Source of the DNA: Escallonia rubra
Lineage: Eukaryota; Streptophyta; Magnoliopsida; Escalloniales; Escalloniaceae
DNA length: 64,000 bases
Reading direction: 5' to 3'
NCBI GenBank assembly: GCA_033065855.1
Contig: JAVXUO010002670.1
Coordinates: forward strand, 1-64,000
Position numbers and translations under genes: made by a program
The notes under the pieces: model-generated
Databases searched by the model: none
Told to the model about the DNA's origin: nothing
What the model saw: the letters and a program-made list of their open reading frames with translations, nothing else
Shown here: in pieces, positions 1 to 11,630 of the stretch
Layout of the letters: every line of letters begins with the position of its first letter
Position numbering within the stretch: position 1 is the stretch's first letter

Positions 1-534
1 TAATTCATTCTTTGCTCATGAGCTTGAAGAGAACTCACAAGATCATCATTAGAAATTTGTCACAAATCTTTTGATTAGTCAATTGCAGCAACAACATAAT
101 CAAATTTTCGCGTCAGAGAACATATAAGTTTTTCCATTACTCTGACATCATCAAGAGTTTCTCTATTTCTTTTCATCTCGTTCGTCACAGTTTTCAAACG
201 AGTGACGTAATCATTGTTACTATACCATCTTGGCTAAGTACTTTTGGACTGCTTTTGGGTCCCTCTCTCATGACACGTTAACTTTTCAACTGTCAAAGTT
301 CAACGCTACTGACCTGGTCAATCCAAAGCGCACCCTTAAGTAGCATACTTTCTCTTCTCCGCTAAGTAATGTACTTTTCTTCTCCATTAAGCAACCCATA
401 ATCTCGACACGACAACGTTTTAATGGTCAAAGTTCAACGCCTCTAAATGGTCAACTTGAACCGCATGCTCAAGTGACGTGCGTGTTCTCTTTCTTTATGT
501 TTTTTCTTCTTTTTATCCCAAGTGTTCAAGTGAT

Positions 535-960
535 GGGGTCGACCTCCCCCAAGTCCATGGGTCGACCTTCCCAATGTCATGGGGTCGGCCTCCCCAACCC
601 CTTAGGGGGGTCGGCCTCCACAATGTCATAGGGTCGGCCTCCCCAACCCCTTAGGGGGTCGGCCTCCCCAACCTCTTGGGGTCAGCCTCCCCAATCACCC
701 AAGGGGGTCAGCCTCCTCAATGTTATGCGGTTGGACTCCTCAACGGAGTCAGTCTCCCCAATGACATGGGGGTCGGCCTCCTCAACCCTATAGGGGGTCG
801 GCCTCTCTGACTCCTTAGGGTGGACGGCTTCCCCAATGTCATGGGGGTCGGCCTCCTCAACCCCTTAGGGGGGTCGGCCTCCCTAACTTTTTAGGGTGGA
901 CGACTTCCCCAATGTCATAGGGGTCGAATTCCTCAATGCCTTGGGCGGCTCCTTGCTCTA
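535..960. repeat. GC-rich minisatellite in family A copy 1
   Basis: Imperfect tandem repetition of a GTCATGGGGTCGGCCTCC-like motif alternating with CAACCCCTTAGGGGG. Individual units vary in length. A related, not identical, minisatellite sits at the matching place in family A copy 2 (38630-38740). Confidence 0.8.
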
Positions 961-1439
961 AGACAGTCGTTGCCCCACTCGAGCATTATTTTCACGTCAC
1001 GTGCCCCAAGTATGATGCCTAAATCCACGACACCAGTCATCCGCACCCGAGTGCCGTCTCCGCGTCACATGCCCCTAGCATGATGCCTGACTCCGCGACA
1101 CCAGTTGGCTGCACTGAGAGCCATCTCCGCGTCATGTGTCCCCAGCACAACGCCTGACTCCACAACACCCGTCGCCGCACCCGTGTGCCATTTCCATGTC
1201 ACGTGCCCCTGGCACCGTACACATCCGTTGTACACATGCGCCTTGTTACTTATACAGTCGGGCCTACAGGCTCTCTGTTGCAATACCATTCCACCGATAC
1301 CACACACAGTCTGTCACGCCCATGTCTTGCACTGCTTATACAGTCGTGCCCCTAGCTCTCAATCACACTACCATGCCCCCAGGATGGTCTATCCTTTCAC
1401 TACACCATGCTCACCTTTCCTTGGTCATGGAACAAGCTT

Positions 1440-2095
1440 CGACCTACTCCCTGATGTTGCAGTACCCTACGAGGATAGGCGAATTCTTCGTGACACCATC
1501 TCCGCTAGGGAGCTCCAAGTGCTTTGGCATGAAGACTCCCATTTTTCCAGGAAGACGGCTCTTCTGGGATGCTACCTCGACCCGTCGGGTAGACACCTCC
1601 TGCGGGACACTACCTTGGTGTGCTCCGAGTGCTTCAGCACAAGGACTCAGTCACGGGATAGGCTCCCTCTCTAAGACACTATCTCCACTAGGAAGCTCCA
1701 AATCTTTTTTTACCAGGTAGACAACTCCTCTGGGATGCTACCTCGGCCCATCGGGTAGGCGACTCCTCCAAGTCACTACCTTGGTGTGCTCCGAGTGTTT
1801 GGGCATAAAGACTCGCCCATGGGACAGGCTTGTTCTCTAAGACACTATATATGCCAGGGAGCTCTAACTCCCCTTTTGCTAGGTAGGCGACTCCTTTGAG
1901 GCATTGCCTCGGCCCGTCAGGTTGGAGACTCCTCCGGGACACTACCTCGGTGTGTTGGGCAAGTGACTCCTTCCGGACACTACCTCAGCCTGTCAGGCAT
2001 GTGACTTCTCTGGGACGCTACCTTGGCAGGCTTCGAGTGCTTCGGCTTGAGGAATCACCCACGGGACATGCTCGATCTCTAAGACACTATCTTTG
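1440..2095. repeat. Degenerate long tandem repeats in family A copy 1
   Basis: Recurring blocks of about 100-180 bp built around phrases such as GGGACACTACCTCGGTGTG, TGCTCCGAGTG and GACACTATCT. They are strongly diverged and of uneven period. They contain no credible gene; the open frames in this stretch follow the repeat composition. Confidence 0.6.
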
Positions 2096-3290
2096 CTAGG
2101 GTGACTTTACACGAATAGTTTACGTGCTCCGGCACTGGGGGATTTTCATCGTCACCTCTAGGGACTATGACCACCAGGTCACTCTGAAACGAGAGCAGGT
2201 CTCTGGAGCATATCACCCGTAGTCTACCTGGCAGTTGGGCGTCAAGCCTTCCCCACCGAGGCCAGATCCTTGGCATCTCACGACGCCCCCTCTACAAGGG
2301 CTTTGGACTGGTGGTAATATCAAGGGGGATTTTTGGCCACATTGATGCTGTGTGAGCCAATCTTTCCAGACAGACAGAACGACACTGTAAGGAGCAGGCC
2401 GAGTGAATATGGGATCTGGCAGTCTGTGGAGCACCAGCACCAATGGGCCCATCGGTGACGTGTCACTCCTAGGGAGCGTCACTTGTCGGTTGATGATATC
2501 ATCATCTCAACCCCTATAATTAAGGGGCTTGAGAATTCATTCAGAGGACTTCAGACTTTCAGAAGTACATAACTCATTCTCACTTTCACTTTCTAGAATT
2601 TTAGAGAGAGAAACACACGAAACTCTAACGCTGGACCTTAACTCTGGACCTAAGCATTGGACTATAACTGTCGTCGTGTATTCACCCCACGCCATCACCC
2701 TCGCAGCACTACCATCCTCAGGCTCTGTCTGGGAAGTCCTTGGTCTCTGCCCTTGCTCCATCCTTGTCGTGTCACATATCAGCATCCTTGGCATCTGACT
2801 CAGACTGCATTTCTTGTGGCACCTCCACGTCGACTGCAAACCACTTCCTTGGTATCAATCATTAATATTTTCTAAAATTTTCATTTTTAACGTCTCAAAT
2901 TCAGCTCTTAGTGATTGGCCATACCTTTTTAGCATTTTCATCTCCTTGTAGAGATTTCTGCAGAATCTCCCACGCATGCTTTGATGTCTTCGCGTCTGAA
3001 ATCTTTTCAAAGGTTGATTCGTCAACTCTTTGAACATTAAGAACAAGGCCTTCTGATCTTCTTGTGTGATTCGTTTAGCGTCATCTTCTGGGTATTTGAT
3101 AAAGTTGCTTTGACTGTCACATCTGCGGCCTCAGTGTACATGTCTTTAACAATCTCCCATAAATCTTTTGAGCCTCGTAGACCTTCATTTGGATGCTCCA
3201 GTTCCCATAATTAGTCTTTGTTAATTTGGGATTGAGGCTGAATTATGTTGGCCATATCTTCACTTTCTTGAAATGTAGGCACGAACCTTT

Positions 3291-3303
3291 GGCTCTGATA
3301 CCA
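3291..3303 (-). promoter_or_regulatory. primer-binding site (initiator tRNA-Met type)
   Basis: The minus strand reads TGGTATCAGAGCC, the standard plant copia primer-binding site complementary to the 3' end of initiator tRNA-Met. It lies two bases inside the LTR boundary. Confidence 0.9.
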
Positions 3304-3305
3304 CT

Positions 3306-3785
3306 TGTTGGAAGCGTAATGGGCTCACAAATATAACTCAAACAACAATATATATTGATAATAAAGTTTGTCTGAAAGAAATTCTCACACAAAGTTATAA
3401 TACAAAAGCACTCATAAAAATATTTTCTTTATCATTACTAGCTTCAGCTAGTAACACAATCTAAATAAGCTGCTGCTTTTCCTTATCCTCTCAGTCATTA
3501 GAATACATCGTACTTAGATACTATTTATAATAGTGGTAACCGCCTTACTTTGTTAGCTACTTGTATCCCATGTCCTTTGATAACTATGAGATGTCAAAGC
3601 TTCATGCTGAAGCTTTCATTTACCAGCCACAAACGGTTGGCGCTTATCTATGTTTCATTATGCAACATGTGGAGCTTTGTCATCCATTTTCTCCTTAGCT
3701 AGATGTGCACCATGACTTTTCTTACCAATTAAGATAATCACCAATTCAACCAATAGCAATTTAGGGGGGTTTGTTGTTTCTAACA
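3306..3785 (-). repeat. copia 5' LTR
   Basis: A 480-bp segment that begins TGTTGGAAGC and ends TTTCTAACA on the plus strand, so it has the TG...CA ends expected of an LTR. It lies directly next to a tRNA-Met-type primer-binding site on its left, which fixes it as the 5' LTR of a minus-strand element. Confidence 0.85.
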
Positions 3786-4317
3786 GATACATCTATATAT
3801 GTACTTATTTGTACGTTTAAGTTGAACTGGTATAATAAATAAATGAATTGGTTGAAGAAAAGATTGCATGTCTGATTGATCTATATCTATGTATTCATTT
3901 GCTAAACAATTTTCTTATATAAAAATAAATAACATGGTAAAATTTGTATGACTGGTTTAACGAATTTCATTGCTCTGTGAATGTTGGCAATAATCCCATC
4001 AGAGTGCTTCAAGTCAAGTCAATCCATGTTTAGTCACAAGTCACGACTAGTAGTAGTCCCTCCCTCTCCTCTCATTTCTGGCTTTTCTTGGTCCTTCTGC
4101 ACTATGTCATCTATATTATCTGCAACTTCACCATAATGCAATAGAAGGGGAGTGTAGTCAATCCTTCTAGATCTACCAATGTGCAGTCTTATGTGCTAGG
4201 CTAGCCCTTTCGACATTTCAGCATCTCCATAAGAATCAAAATAGCTAGGTTTCTCACCATTATCGCATACTTGAACATTTATATATTAACTTCTTTTGGT
4301 GATCAGAAAAAGGTTTC
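3786..4317. other. Spacer upstream of receptor-kinase unit 1
   Basis: Non-coding. The first 110 bases resemble 22,285-22,395 (both contain GATACATCTAT and a CTGATTGATC phrase). Bases 4085-4330 resemble 55,765-55,985. This shows that upstream flanks were duplicated together with the ectodomain exons. No gene is seen. Confidence 0.6.
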
Positions 4318-4669
4318 TGTGTGGATCCATTGTTTGAAGCATGAATGCCCAAATACCAGTGCACACATGACATAACTTACCTATTCTACATCCAATGCCT
4401 TCAAGAACCCTTTTTATGGGTATCTTGGATTTCAGCTACTTGCACCAACTACGCATACCTGAAACTAATCATATTATCCGATGCTCCCTTCAAGTATGCA
4501 ATCCCGTCGTTGAGCCCACTCAATCTGGCTGCTTTCGACAAGTTTGGAACATATCACTTGAGTCTGATAAGTTTGTCCTGGGCGGTTTTTTAAACCTTAC
4601 TCTATTGTCCGACTGTTCCACGCTGTTGCCTGAGGAGCTTTTGAAGTATTAGACTGACTGTGATGGTGG

Positions 4670-5088
4670 TGTTGCGTGATGGGTACAATATAAAGGAGAC
4701 GCAACTGGAATACTTAGAGTATTATGGAAGATGAGGAGGAAGTGGAGAGTATAAACACTCTTTAATATTTTGTCTCTACTCAGTCAACACTTTTATTCAT
4801 AAACTCACTCGCTCTCTCTCAGATTGATCTTTTTGCATTACACTTTTCAATTACATTGCTCTACCAAATGACTATGTGATGCATCTATTTATATTATTAG
4901 ATAGAAAGACTCATTCATATCCTAAAGATAACTCCCCTAACCTTTCACTTTTCATCTCCTTATTTAATCATTCATAGGTTATAAGAACTCTCCTAACCTT
5001 TCACTTTTCAGCTTCTCTTTATTTATGCATGTGTTGATTCTTCCACATCAAGTGTTCCAATTCATTGGATTAGGATTAACTCTCAACA
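4670..5088 (-). repeat. copia 3' LTR
   Basis: Starts TGTTGCGTGATGGG and ends TTAACTCTCAACA on the plus strand, matching 9096-9518 along its length. It is followed on its right by a C-rich stretch (polypurine on the minus strand), as expected for a 3' LTR. Confidence 0.92.
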
Positions 5089-5099
5089 CGCCCCCTTAA

Positions 5100-8060
5100 G
5101 CTTGATTCTCTCATTCCAAGTCGATTCCTTATCTTCTCAAAGACTTATCTCTTTAGGGGCTTTGTGAAGATATCCGTAACTTGATCTTCGGACTTCACAA
5201 ACTTGACTTGAACTTCTTTCTTAGCAATCTCTCAGGGATAAAATGATACCGTGTATCGATGTGCTTGCTTCGATCATGAAAGATTGGATTCTTAGCAAGA
5301 GCTATGACTGACTTGTTATCGACATAAGTTTGTATCGATTCATCTTGATTAAAATTGAGCTCCTTAAGAAATTTTTTTAGCCATATTGCATGGCAAACAG
5401 TCAATGTTGCAGCCACATATTCGGCTTCATATGTCGATAGAGTCACAATCGATTGCTTCTTTGATGTCCATGTGAATGCTGCTCTACCAAAATAGAAAAT
5501 GAATCCACTTGTACTTTCTTTAGCCCAATCACTATCATATCCCACTAATTTCATATCACATGATGCATGATAAAATATGCCAAGATCAATAGTACCTTTA
5601 AGGTACCGAAGTATCATTTTCTCCACTTTGAAGTGATAAGTTGTCGGATTCTCCATATATCGACTAACAAGACCGACTGCATATAGAATGTCAAGCCTAG
5701 TACACGTCAAGTACCTCAAACTTCGAACCAAGATTTTGAACAAGGTTATATCGACTGGACCTCCTTTGATGTATCTCAACAACTTCTTTTCCATCTCGAT
5801 GAAGATATTGATTGGGTTGCAATTTTTCATATTGAACCTCTTCAATACTTATTTCGCACATGCCTCTTGTGAGATGAAAGTTCCATCATCTCTTTGCTTT
5901 AATTTGATCCCAAGATAGTATTACATCAAGTCGATGTCAGTCATTTCAAACTCCTTGCCTATTTCCTTCTTGAAATGATCAAACATCTTTGCATCGTTGC
6001 CTTTAAAAATTAGGTCATCGACATATAAACATACTATCAAGATGCCACCTTTTTCATTAATTTTGACGTAGAGTGCATGCTCATGTGGGCACTTTTTAAA
6101 GCCTCTCTCTTAAAAGTACTTGTCGATGCAACTGTTCCATGCCATTGGGGCTTGCTTCAACCCATACAAGGCCTTCTTCAACTTTAACACTTTATCTTCA
6201 TGGCCTGAGATAACATATCCTTTGGATTGTTCAATATAGACTTCTTCATCAAGAAAACCATTAAGGAAGATTGATTTCACGTCCATTTGATGGATCTTTC
6301 ACTTGTTTAGAGCTGCTAGAGATATCAACAATAGTATCGTTTCTAATCGAGCGACTGGGGTGAAGACTTCATCATAGTCGATTCCAGCCCTCTTTGCTTG
6401 TATCTTTTGACAACAAGCTTGCTTTGTATCTCTCAACCTCGCCTTTGGAATTTTCTTCACCTTATAGACCCATTTTACACCGATGGGCTTCTTTCTCGGT
6501 TTAAGAGTGGTCAGCTCCCAAGTATCATTCTTTTCAGTGGCATCGGTCTCTTCATTCATGGCCTTCCTCCACTTTTTACCTCTCGATGCCTCATCAAAAT
6601 CGATTGGCTCAGTATCGGCAAAGAGACATAACATATTTTGGTTCTGATTTAAGTCATAAATCTCCTCAAGAGATCTCTTGCCTTGTGGTCCTGTCTTGAC
6701 ATGACTATCGACTGATGATGACGTTGGACTTGATTGTGTCAGAGACACGGGACTCGAGGGAGTCATAGGTTCCATCGGCTTTTCTTTTACTTCTTTTCTG
6801 TCCGTACCAATTGGATAAAAACTCGATTAGTCCAGCCCCACGAGCTCTTCTCATCGAAAGTCACATCTCGACTGAGTTTCATCTTATTTTCAATAGGGTT
6901 GTATAATTTGTACCCTTTTGACTGTTGACTGTAACTGATGAAGATGAACTTCTAACTTTTGTCATCGAGCTTCTTCTTTTGCTGATCAGGAACATGCATA
7001 TATGCGATGCTTCTAAACACTTTCAAGTGGGACACACTTGGCTTAAACCCACCCCAAGCTTCTTGTGGTGTTTGATTCTACACACTGCTCATTGGACATC
7101 GATTGGATAGATAGAAAAAACAATTGACTGCTTCAGCCAAAAAATTCCTCGGGCAAATTCTTACTCTTCAACACGCTTCAAGTCATATTCACTATCAATC
7201 GGTTCTTCCTTTCCACCATGTACTCTGTTCTGTTGGGGTGAATATGGAATGGTAAGCGGTCGAAGGATGCCATTCTCTTCAGAGAATGGCTTGAACTCTT
7301 TAGATGTGAACTCTCATCCTTGATCAGATCTCATTTTCTTGATCTTATACCTTTGGCTTCTACTTGAGAAAATAAACCCAAGTCTTCCTACTAAAGTCAT
7401 CGATGAACAGTAAAAAGTATCTGTTCTTACCAAGAGATGCTAGATCGATTGGACCACACACGTCAGTGTATATCAGCTCCAATGGGGGCTTTGCTCTTGA
7501 TATCAATTTATTTGGGAAACTCTATCGATGTTGCTTCTCGACAAGAAAACCCTTGCAGAGTTGGTCTGGCTAGTCTATCGATGGCAATCCCTTCACCATG
7601 TTCTTCGTCGATAGCAATTTTAAACCTCTAACATTGAGATGTTCAAGTCTCAAATGCCATAACCAAGACTGGTTATCAAAACATGCTTTCAAACTCGGTA
7701 CATCATGATGGATATTCATCAAGAACATTCTATTGCTCGACATCAGAATGCGAGCTATAAAGCTCCATTTGTCATCTTTCAAATAAAGATTTTTGTCTTT
7801 CATATCGATGTCGTAACCTTTCTCCAACTGTTGGCCCATGCTTAAAATGTTTGCCTTCATCTCCGGAGCATAGTAGACATTTGAGATGAACAGATGGCCT
7901 TCATTCTTCAATTTGATCAAAATTTTGCCTTTACCTTTGACATGAATTTTGGACATGTCTCAAAAAATGATGTTTTCCGTCACTGATTCATCCATCTCGA
8001 TGAACATGTGTTTGTAGCCGCACATGTGATTGCTGGCGTCGGTATCGACATACTAAGAAC
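5100..8060 (-). pseudogene. copia pol region (integrase, reverse transcriptase, RNase H), broken
   Basis: Minus-strand remains of the pol polyprotein. A GAG-pre-integrase and zinc-binding segment lies at about 7570-7956 (WLWHLRLEHLNVRGLKLL). A reverse transcriptase block at about 5850-6775 includes WELTTLKPRKKPIGVKWVYK, DYDEVFTPVAR and the catalytic YVDDLIF at about 6010-6030. RNase H lies at 5195-5845 (SIVTLSTYEAEYVAAT and DNKSVIALAKNP). Domain order and motifs are those of Ty1/copia. Stops and frame changes between and inside the domains make it a pseudogene. Confidence 0.9.
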
Positions 8061-8139
8061 TCTCTTTTTCTTCTTTTGATCCTCGTGTGCCAACATGACC
8101 GTGTCATTACCCACCTTAGTTTCTTCTGCATAGTGGGCA

Positions 8140-9071
8140 TTCACATTTTCTTCCTTTGGAACGTCTCGACGCTCCCAAGAGTGTCCGTATCGATGACATG
8201 TGAAACATTCAACATCTTAATTTCTTGTTTTGCATTGGTAATAGCCACCTCTTCCTCAACCTTGTCCACTCGATGGACGAAATTCCGAACTTGATTCATT
8301 ATTGTTGTACTGAGTTTGTCCACCATGGCCTCTGCCATGACCTCGACCACGACCTCATCCACAGCCTCTGCCTCAACCACCTTGATTCTTATCGGCATCA
8401 TCTTTTCTCTTGTTAAAATTCACCACGGCCTAAAGAGCTTGCTCGATAGGCTCTTTGTTCCTTCTTTTGATCTTGTCCTCATGGACTTAAAATTTTCCTA
8501 AGAGCCCATCAATTGTCATAGTGTCGATGTCGTTGGACTCCTCGATGGCAACAACGACATGATCGAATTTTAGATCGAGAGATCGAAGGATCTTCTCGAC
8601 CACCCGACTATCTTCAATTTCTTCACCATTTTTCTCAAGTTGGTTCACAACTGAGAAAACTCTCGAAATGTAGTTGAAAAACATCTAGGAGTCTTTAATA
8701 TGTAAAGACTCAAATTCACCTTGAAGGCTTTGGAGCCGCACAATTTTCACCTTGTCGATGCCCTTGAAAGCATTCTCCAAAATATCTCATGCTTTCTTTG
8801 CGGTGGTAGCCTGCTCAATCTTCTGAAAAACATTGTCATCGACGCCAAGTTGGATGAGTGAAAAAGCCTTTTGATCTTTCACCCGGGCTTCTTTGGCAGC
8901 CTTCTTCACGGCTTGGCTAGAACTGACCAAGTTTTTCGATTTCTCATATTCTTCTTCTATGGCCTCCGAAACGTCTTGACCACTAAGAAATGTTTTCATT
9001 TGGATGCTCCACCTTTCATAGTTGTCTTTCACGAGCTTTGGAAAAGGAAATGCTCCAGTTGTTGCCGCCAT
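8140..9071 (-). pseudogene. copia gag, broken
   Basis: Starts at the minus-strand ATG ending at 9071, just inside the primer-binding site (MAATTGAFPFPKLVKDNYER, a usual copia gag start). It continues through a UBN2-like block (RVVEKILRSLDLKFDHVVVA near 8560-8620) to a CCHC knuckle near 8170-8205 (CFTCHRYGH, with Arg in place of the final Cys). In-frame stops and the lost last Cys show decay. Confidence 0.85.
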
Positions 9072-9095
9072 TAGAACCTCTACTCTGATACCACT

Positions 9096-9518
9096 TTATT
9101 GCGTGATAGGCACAATATAAAAGAGATGCAACAGAAATACTGTATTATGGAAGAGGAGGAGGAAGTGGAGAGGAGAAACACTCTTGAATATTTTTCTCTA
9201 CTCAATCAACACTTCCATTCATAAGCTCACTCACTCTCTTTTAGATTGATGTCCTTACATTTATCTTTTTCAATTACATTACTCTACCAAATGACTAGGT
9301 CATGCACCTATTTATATTATTACATCGAAAGACATTTAAAGACTCATTCATATCCTAAAGATTACTCCTATAACCTGTTACTTTTCATCACCTTATTTAA
9401 TCACTCATAGGTAATAAGTATCCCCTAACCTTTCACTTTTCAGCTTCTCTTTGTTTATGCATGTCTTGATTTTTCCGCATTGTGTCCCAATTCATTGCAT
9501 CAAGATTAACTCTCAACA
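9096..9518 (-). repeat. copia 5' LTR
   Basis: Partner of 4670-5088. Its outer boundary, CTCAACA followed by GGTGG, is exact. Its inner boundary has TA where the partner has TG. The adjacent minus-strand sequence GTGGTATCAGAGTAG is the primer-binding site. Confidence 0.92.
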
Positions 9519-9803
9519 GGTGGTGGTTGGGATTTGGCTATGTTGGCGAGTGATACCATCCTTAGTGATGCATTGGGAGTGTGTCATACTAACACGGTGG
9601 AGCTGGTGGATCGAATGGAGGGTGATGTTGGTGGTGATGAGTACGAAGAGTTGTTGACAAGGGTGTTCGTGTTGAACTGAAAGACTAGGGATCGCATGTG
9701 TGTGAGGCAAGTGGTGGCCATTGTGGGTTTGATTGGAGTTTATGCAAGTGTTTTTGTCTTGAAAGGCCTCATGCTACATGCCGTCTAGCCCGTATGTTTC
9801 ACT

Positions 9804-11044
9804 GGGTTAATTTTACGCTACACCCTATACTTAGGGGTCAGTTGCACCTAGCACCCCGTAGTTTTAAAATTGGCACCCGGCACCAACAATTTAAAAAACT
9901 TGGTATCTAACACCAATTGACGGTCAAAATGGCCTTTGACCAGACGTCTGTTAAAATTTTATGGGCAAAATGGTATTTTCATCCATGAAATCCTAGTCAG
10001 CTCCAACCCCCTAAGCCCAACGTCATTTCTCTCTTCCCTATTTTCTCTCTCTTTCCTCTCTCTCTCTCTATCTTCTTTCTCTCTCTCTCTCTCTCCTCTA
10101 TTTCTCTCAGTGCCCCCAACCACCGTGCACCAAGAACCCACCTCTAGCATCGCCGCGATCTTTGGCGTCCAGCGTTGCCCCACGCCCTCTTCACCTAGCC
10201 TGACTTGTCACTCTCACCCTCGATTTGGACCACTGATTATGTGGTGATGATGTTGTGCAGTGGCTGATTGGGCTCGCCGGAGATCGATGGGGAGATCGAG
10301 TGATGGCGTGATTGGGTATGTTGTGATTACGGCGGTAGGCAGGGGGAGTGGTTGATGGTCGTTAGGTTGGAGGCGATAATGGTTCATTGAATGGTCACTG
10401 TTGGTCGAACGCCGGTTATTGGTGGTCGTCATGCGGTTGGGGGTGGTGAGGGTGGGTGGGGGGGGGCTTGGTTGTTGTGGGTGGTCGTGGGTGAAGGATT
10501 TGTGGTAGAGGTGGCGGTCATCAACAATAGGCATTGGTGATCGCGATTCAATTGGAGGGGGTGCTGTGGGTTTCATGATTGGTGGTTGTGGGTAGTTATG
10601 GCTGGTTGTGGGTGGCCGACTGTGGCGGGTCGTGATGACGGGGAGAGTGGTGGCGGGGATGGTGGCACACTGGGCAGTGGCTTCGGTCAGAGGCGATGGC
10701 TCGTCAGGCAGTTGTTTCGGTCGGAGGAGTTGGCCGCGCGTTTCGATATTGGTTGGGAAGATGAATAGTTTGGGAGAGAAAAAGGGTGAGGAAATGACGT
10801 GGAGGGTCTGATGTTAATTATTGTGGTCATTTGGAGCTGACGTGGACGAAATGTGGATATAACAAGTAAAAAGACCATTTTGCCCCTTAAAAAGTAACAG
10901 ACGTATGGTCAAAGGCCAGCTTGACCATCATTTGGTGCTGAATACCAAAATTTTAAAGATTTTGGTGCTGGGTGCCAAAATTAGAATTACGGGGTGCTGG
11001 GTGCAACTAACCCCTAAGTATAGGGTTTAGTGTAAAACTAACCC
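9804..11044. mobile_element. Mutator-like element with long inverted repeats (non-autonomous)
   Basis: A 1241-bp element with inverted ends GGGTTAATTTTACGC...GTAAAACTAACCC. Sequence similarity between the arms extends about 150-170 bp. It is flanked by an exact 9-bp duplication, TGTTTCACT (9795-9803 and 11045-11053), the hallmark of MULEs. The interior is GC-rich with a CT-rich stretch (about 10030-10110), no transposase and no recognisable captured gene. It landed at the 3' end of the dead unit 1 ectodomain exon. A second member of the family survives as one arm at 55,595-55,758. Confidence 0.92.
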
Positions 11045-11053
11045 TGTTTCACT

Positions 11054-11630
11054 AGAGTAAGCTGCCCATTTTTTCCCTAAGGTGTAAGTAACATATTCTG
11101 TATCTAGATCTTTGACATATGCCCCTCTGAAAGGATTTTCATCTGTTGAGTTTGGGATGACTTTGCTTTAGTCGAACTCTCCAAGAGAATAGAGTCCTGT
11201 CAAGTAAACTACTTATTTCTCTTGAAAACCTATGTGCTGTATATCTCTTTCAGCTAGCTAAGGTCAAATAATTGGTTGAATCCTTTCCAGATTACAATGC
11301 ATCTCTCTCTAGGTTAATCAAATATTCTGTAAGTCCCATGTATAATTATTTTTTAATATACTGTAAAAGAATTTGAGAAATTTTCACTTATAGTATATTG
11401 CTCCCTAGAATCTGAAGATGTGTAGTTTAAGTTTTGCCGTGGGATTGCTTTTGATGTTTCCTTACTCATAAGTTGTTCTAATAAGAAACAACTGCTATAC
11501 ACTATAGGTAGGTAACTTATATCCCATTCTCTATTTGTGGTTTGTGGCTGGCGGGCTCCAGAATTTTGTTTGTTTGCATTGCAGTGGTTCTCGTGTTTCA
11601 TAACTCAGTTTTTGCCTTGACTGTCTGCAG
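11054..11630 (+). other. Intron sequence conserved between receptor-kinase units
   Basis: Non-coding stretch before the unit 1 kinase exon. It aligns by eye with 23,215-23,888 (unit 2) and 63,520-64,000 (unit 3), sharing phrases such as CCCCTCTGAAAGGATTT and GAATCCTTTCCAGATTA. It ends in a pyrimidine-rich tract and CTGCAG, the 3' splice site of the kinase exon. Confidence 0.7.

Larger units (their letters stand above)
215..2857 (+). mobile_element. Family A LTR-like element, copy 1 (probable solo LTR)
   Basis: A 2643-bp insertion inside the copia gag. It begins TGTTACTATACC and ends CTTGGTATCA, and is flanked by the 5-bp duplication ATCAT (210-214 and 2858-2862). Removing it restores the gag reading frame. 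No protein domains are visible. Near its right end are a TATA-like stretch (CCTATAATTAAGG, about 2512-2524) and a block shared with 40,550-40,939, so it looks like one large LTR with a very long U3 on the plus strand. A complete non-autonomous element without recognisable LTRs is the alternative. A second copy, with its own 5-bp duplication, occupies 32932-40939. Confidence 0.85.
1..3785 (-). mobile_element. Ty1/copia retrotransposon, 5' part (5' LTR, PBS, gag), cut by window edge
   Basis: Read on the minus strand this is the 5' portion of a copia-type LTR retrotransposon: 5' LTR (3306-3785), primer-binding site (3291-3303), then gag running leftward off the window. The gag lies in two blocks, about 2863-3260 and 1-214, separated by a 2.6-kb insertion (215-2857). 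Across the junction the gag reading continues in frame (residues ENIND then YVTRLK), which fits the UBN2-type gag of plant copia elements. Several stops show the element is dead. Pol and the 3' LTR would lie left of base 1, so the element's own target duplication cannot be tested; GATAC at 3786-3790 is the candidate right copy. Confidence 0.85.
4670..9518 (-). mobile_element. Complete Ty1/copia retrotransposon with both LTRs, coding region dead
   Basis: A 4849-bp element inserted in the unit 1 ectodomain exon, flanked by the 5-bp duplication GGTGG (4665-4669 and 9519-9523). On the minus strand the order is 5' LTR 9096-9518, primer-binding site near 9082-9093, gag, integrase, reverse transcriptase, RNase H, polypurine tract (about 5089-5100) and 3' LTR 4670-5088. 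Integrase before reverse transcriptase is the copia order. The coding region has many stops and frameshifts, so the element is not autonomous now. The LTRs are clearly alike but differ at many sites, including TG to TA at the 5' LTR start, so the insertion is not recent. Confidence 0.95.
4318..9794 (+). pseudogene. LRK10L-type ectodomain exon, unit 1, dead and split by a copia insertion
   Basis: The two halves, 4318-4664 and 9519-9794, form one ectodomain exon of the LRK10L/WAK-like family. The left half resembles the first part of the intact unit 3 exon (CVDP, ITY.FYIQ.LQEP, ATCTNYAY). The right half holds the matching C-terminal part (SGGHCGFDW, CKCFC, ERPHA). The family places this Cys-rich GUB_WAK_bind/WAK-association region outside the plasma membrane as a putative carbohydrate- or ligand-sensing domain. 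Here it is broken by a TGA at about 4342, several frameshifts, a stop at the end of the left half, a full copia element between the halves, and a MULE placed at its 3' end. It therefore cannot supply an ectodomain to the intact kinase exon at 11631. Confidence 0.85.

Noticed and set aside
1105..1720. Long overlapping open frames on the plus strand (189 and 194 codons)
   Set aside because: They lie inside the repeat-rich part of family A copy 1, have no domain, and mirror repeat composition.
10214..10811. Gene capture by the MULE at 9804-11044
   Set aside because: The interior is GC-rich, but no reading resembles a known protein, so a captured gene cannot be supported.
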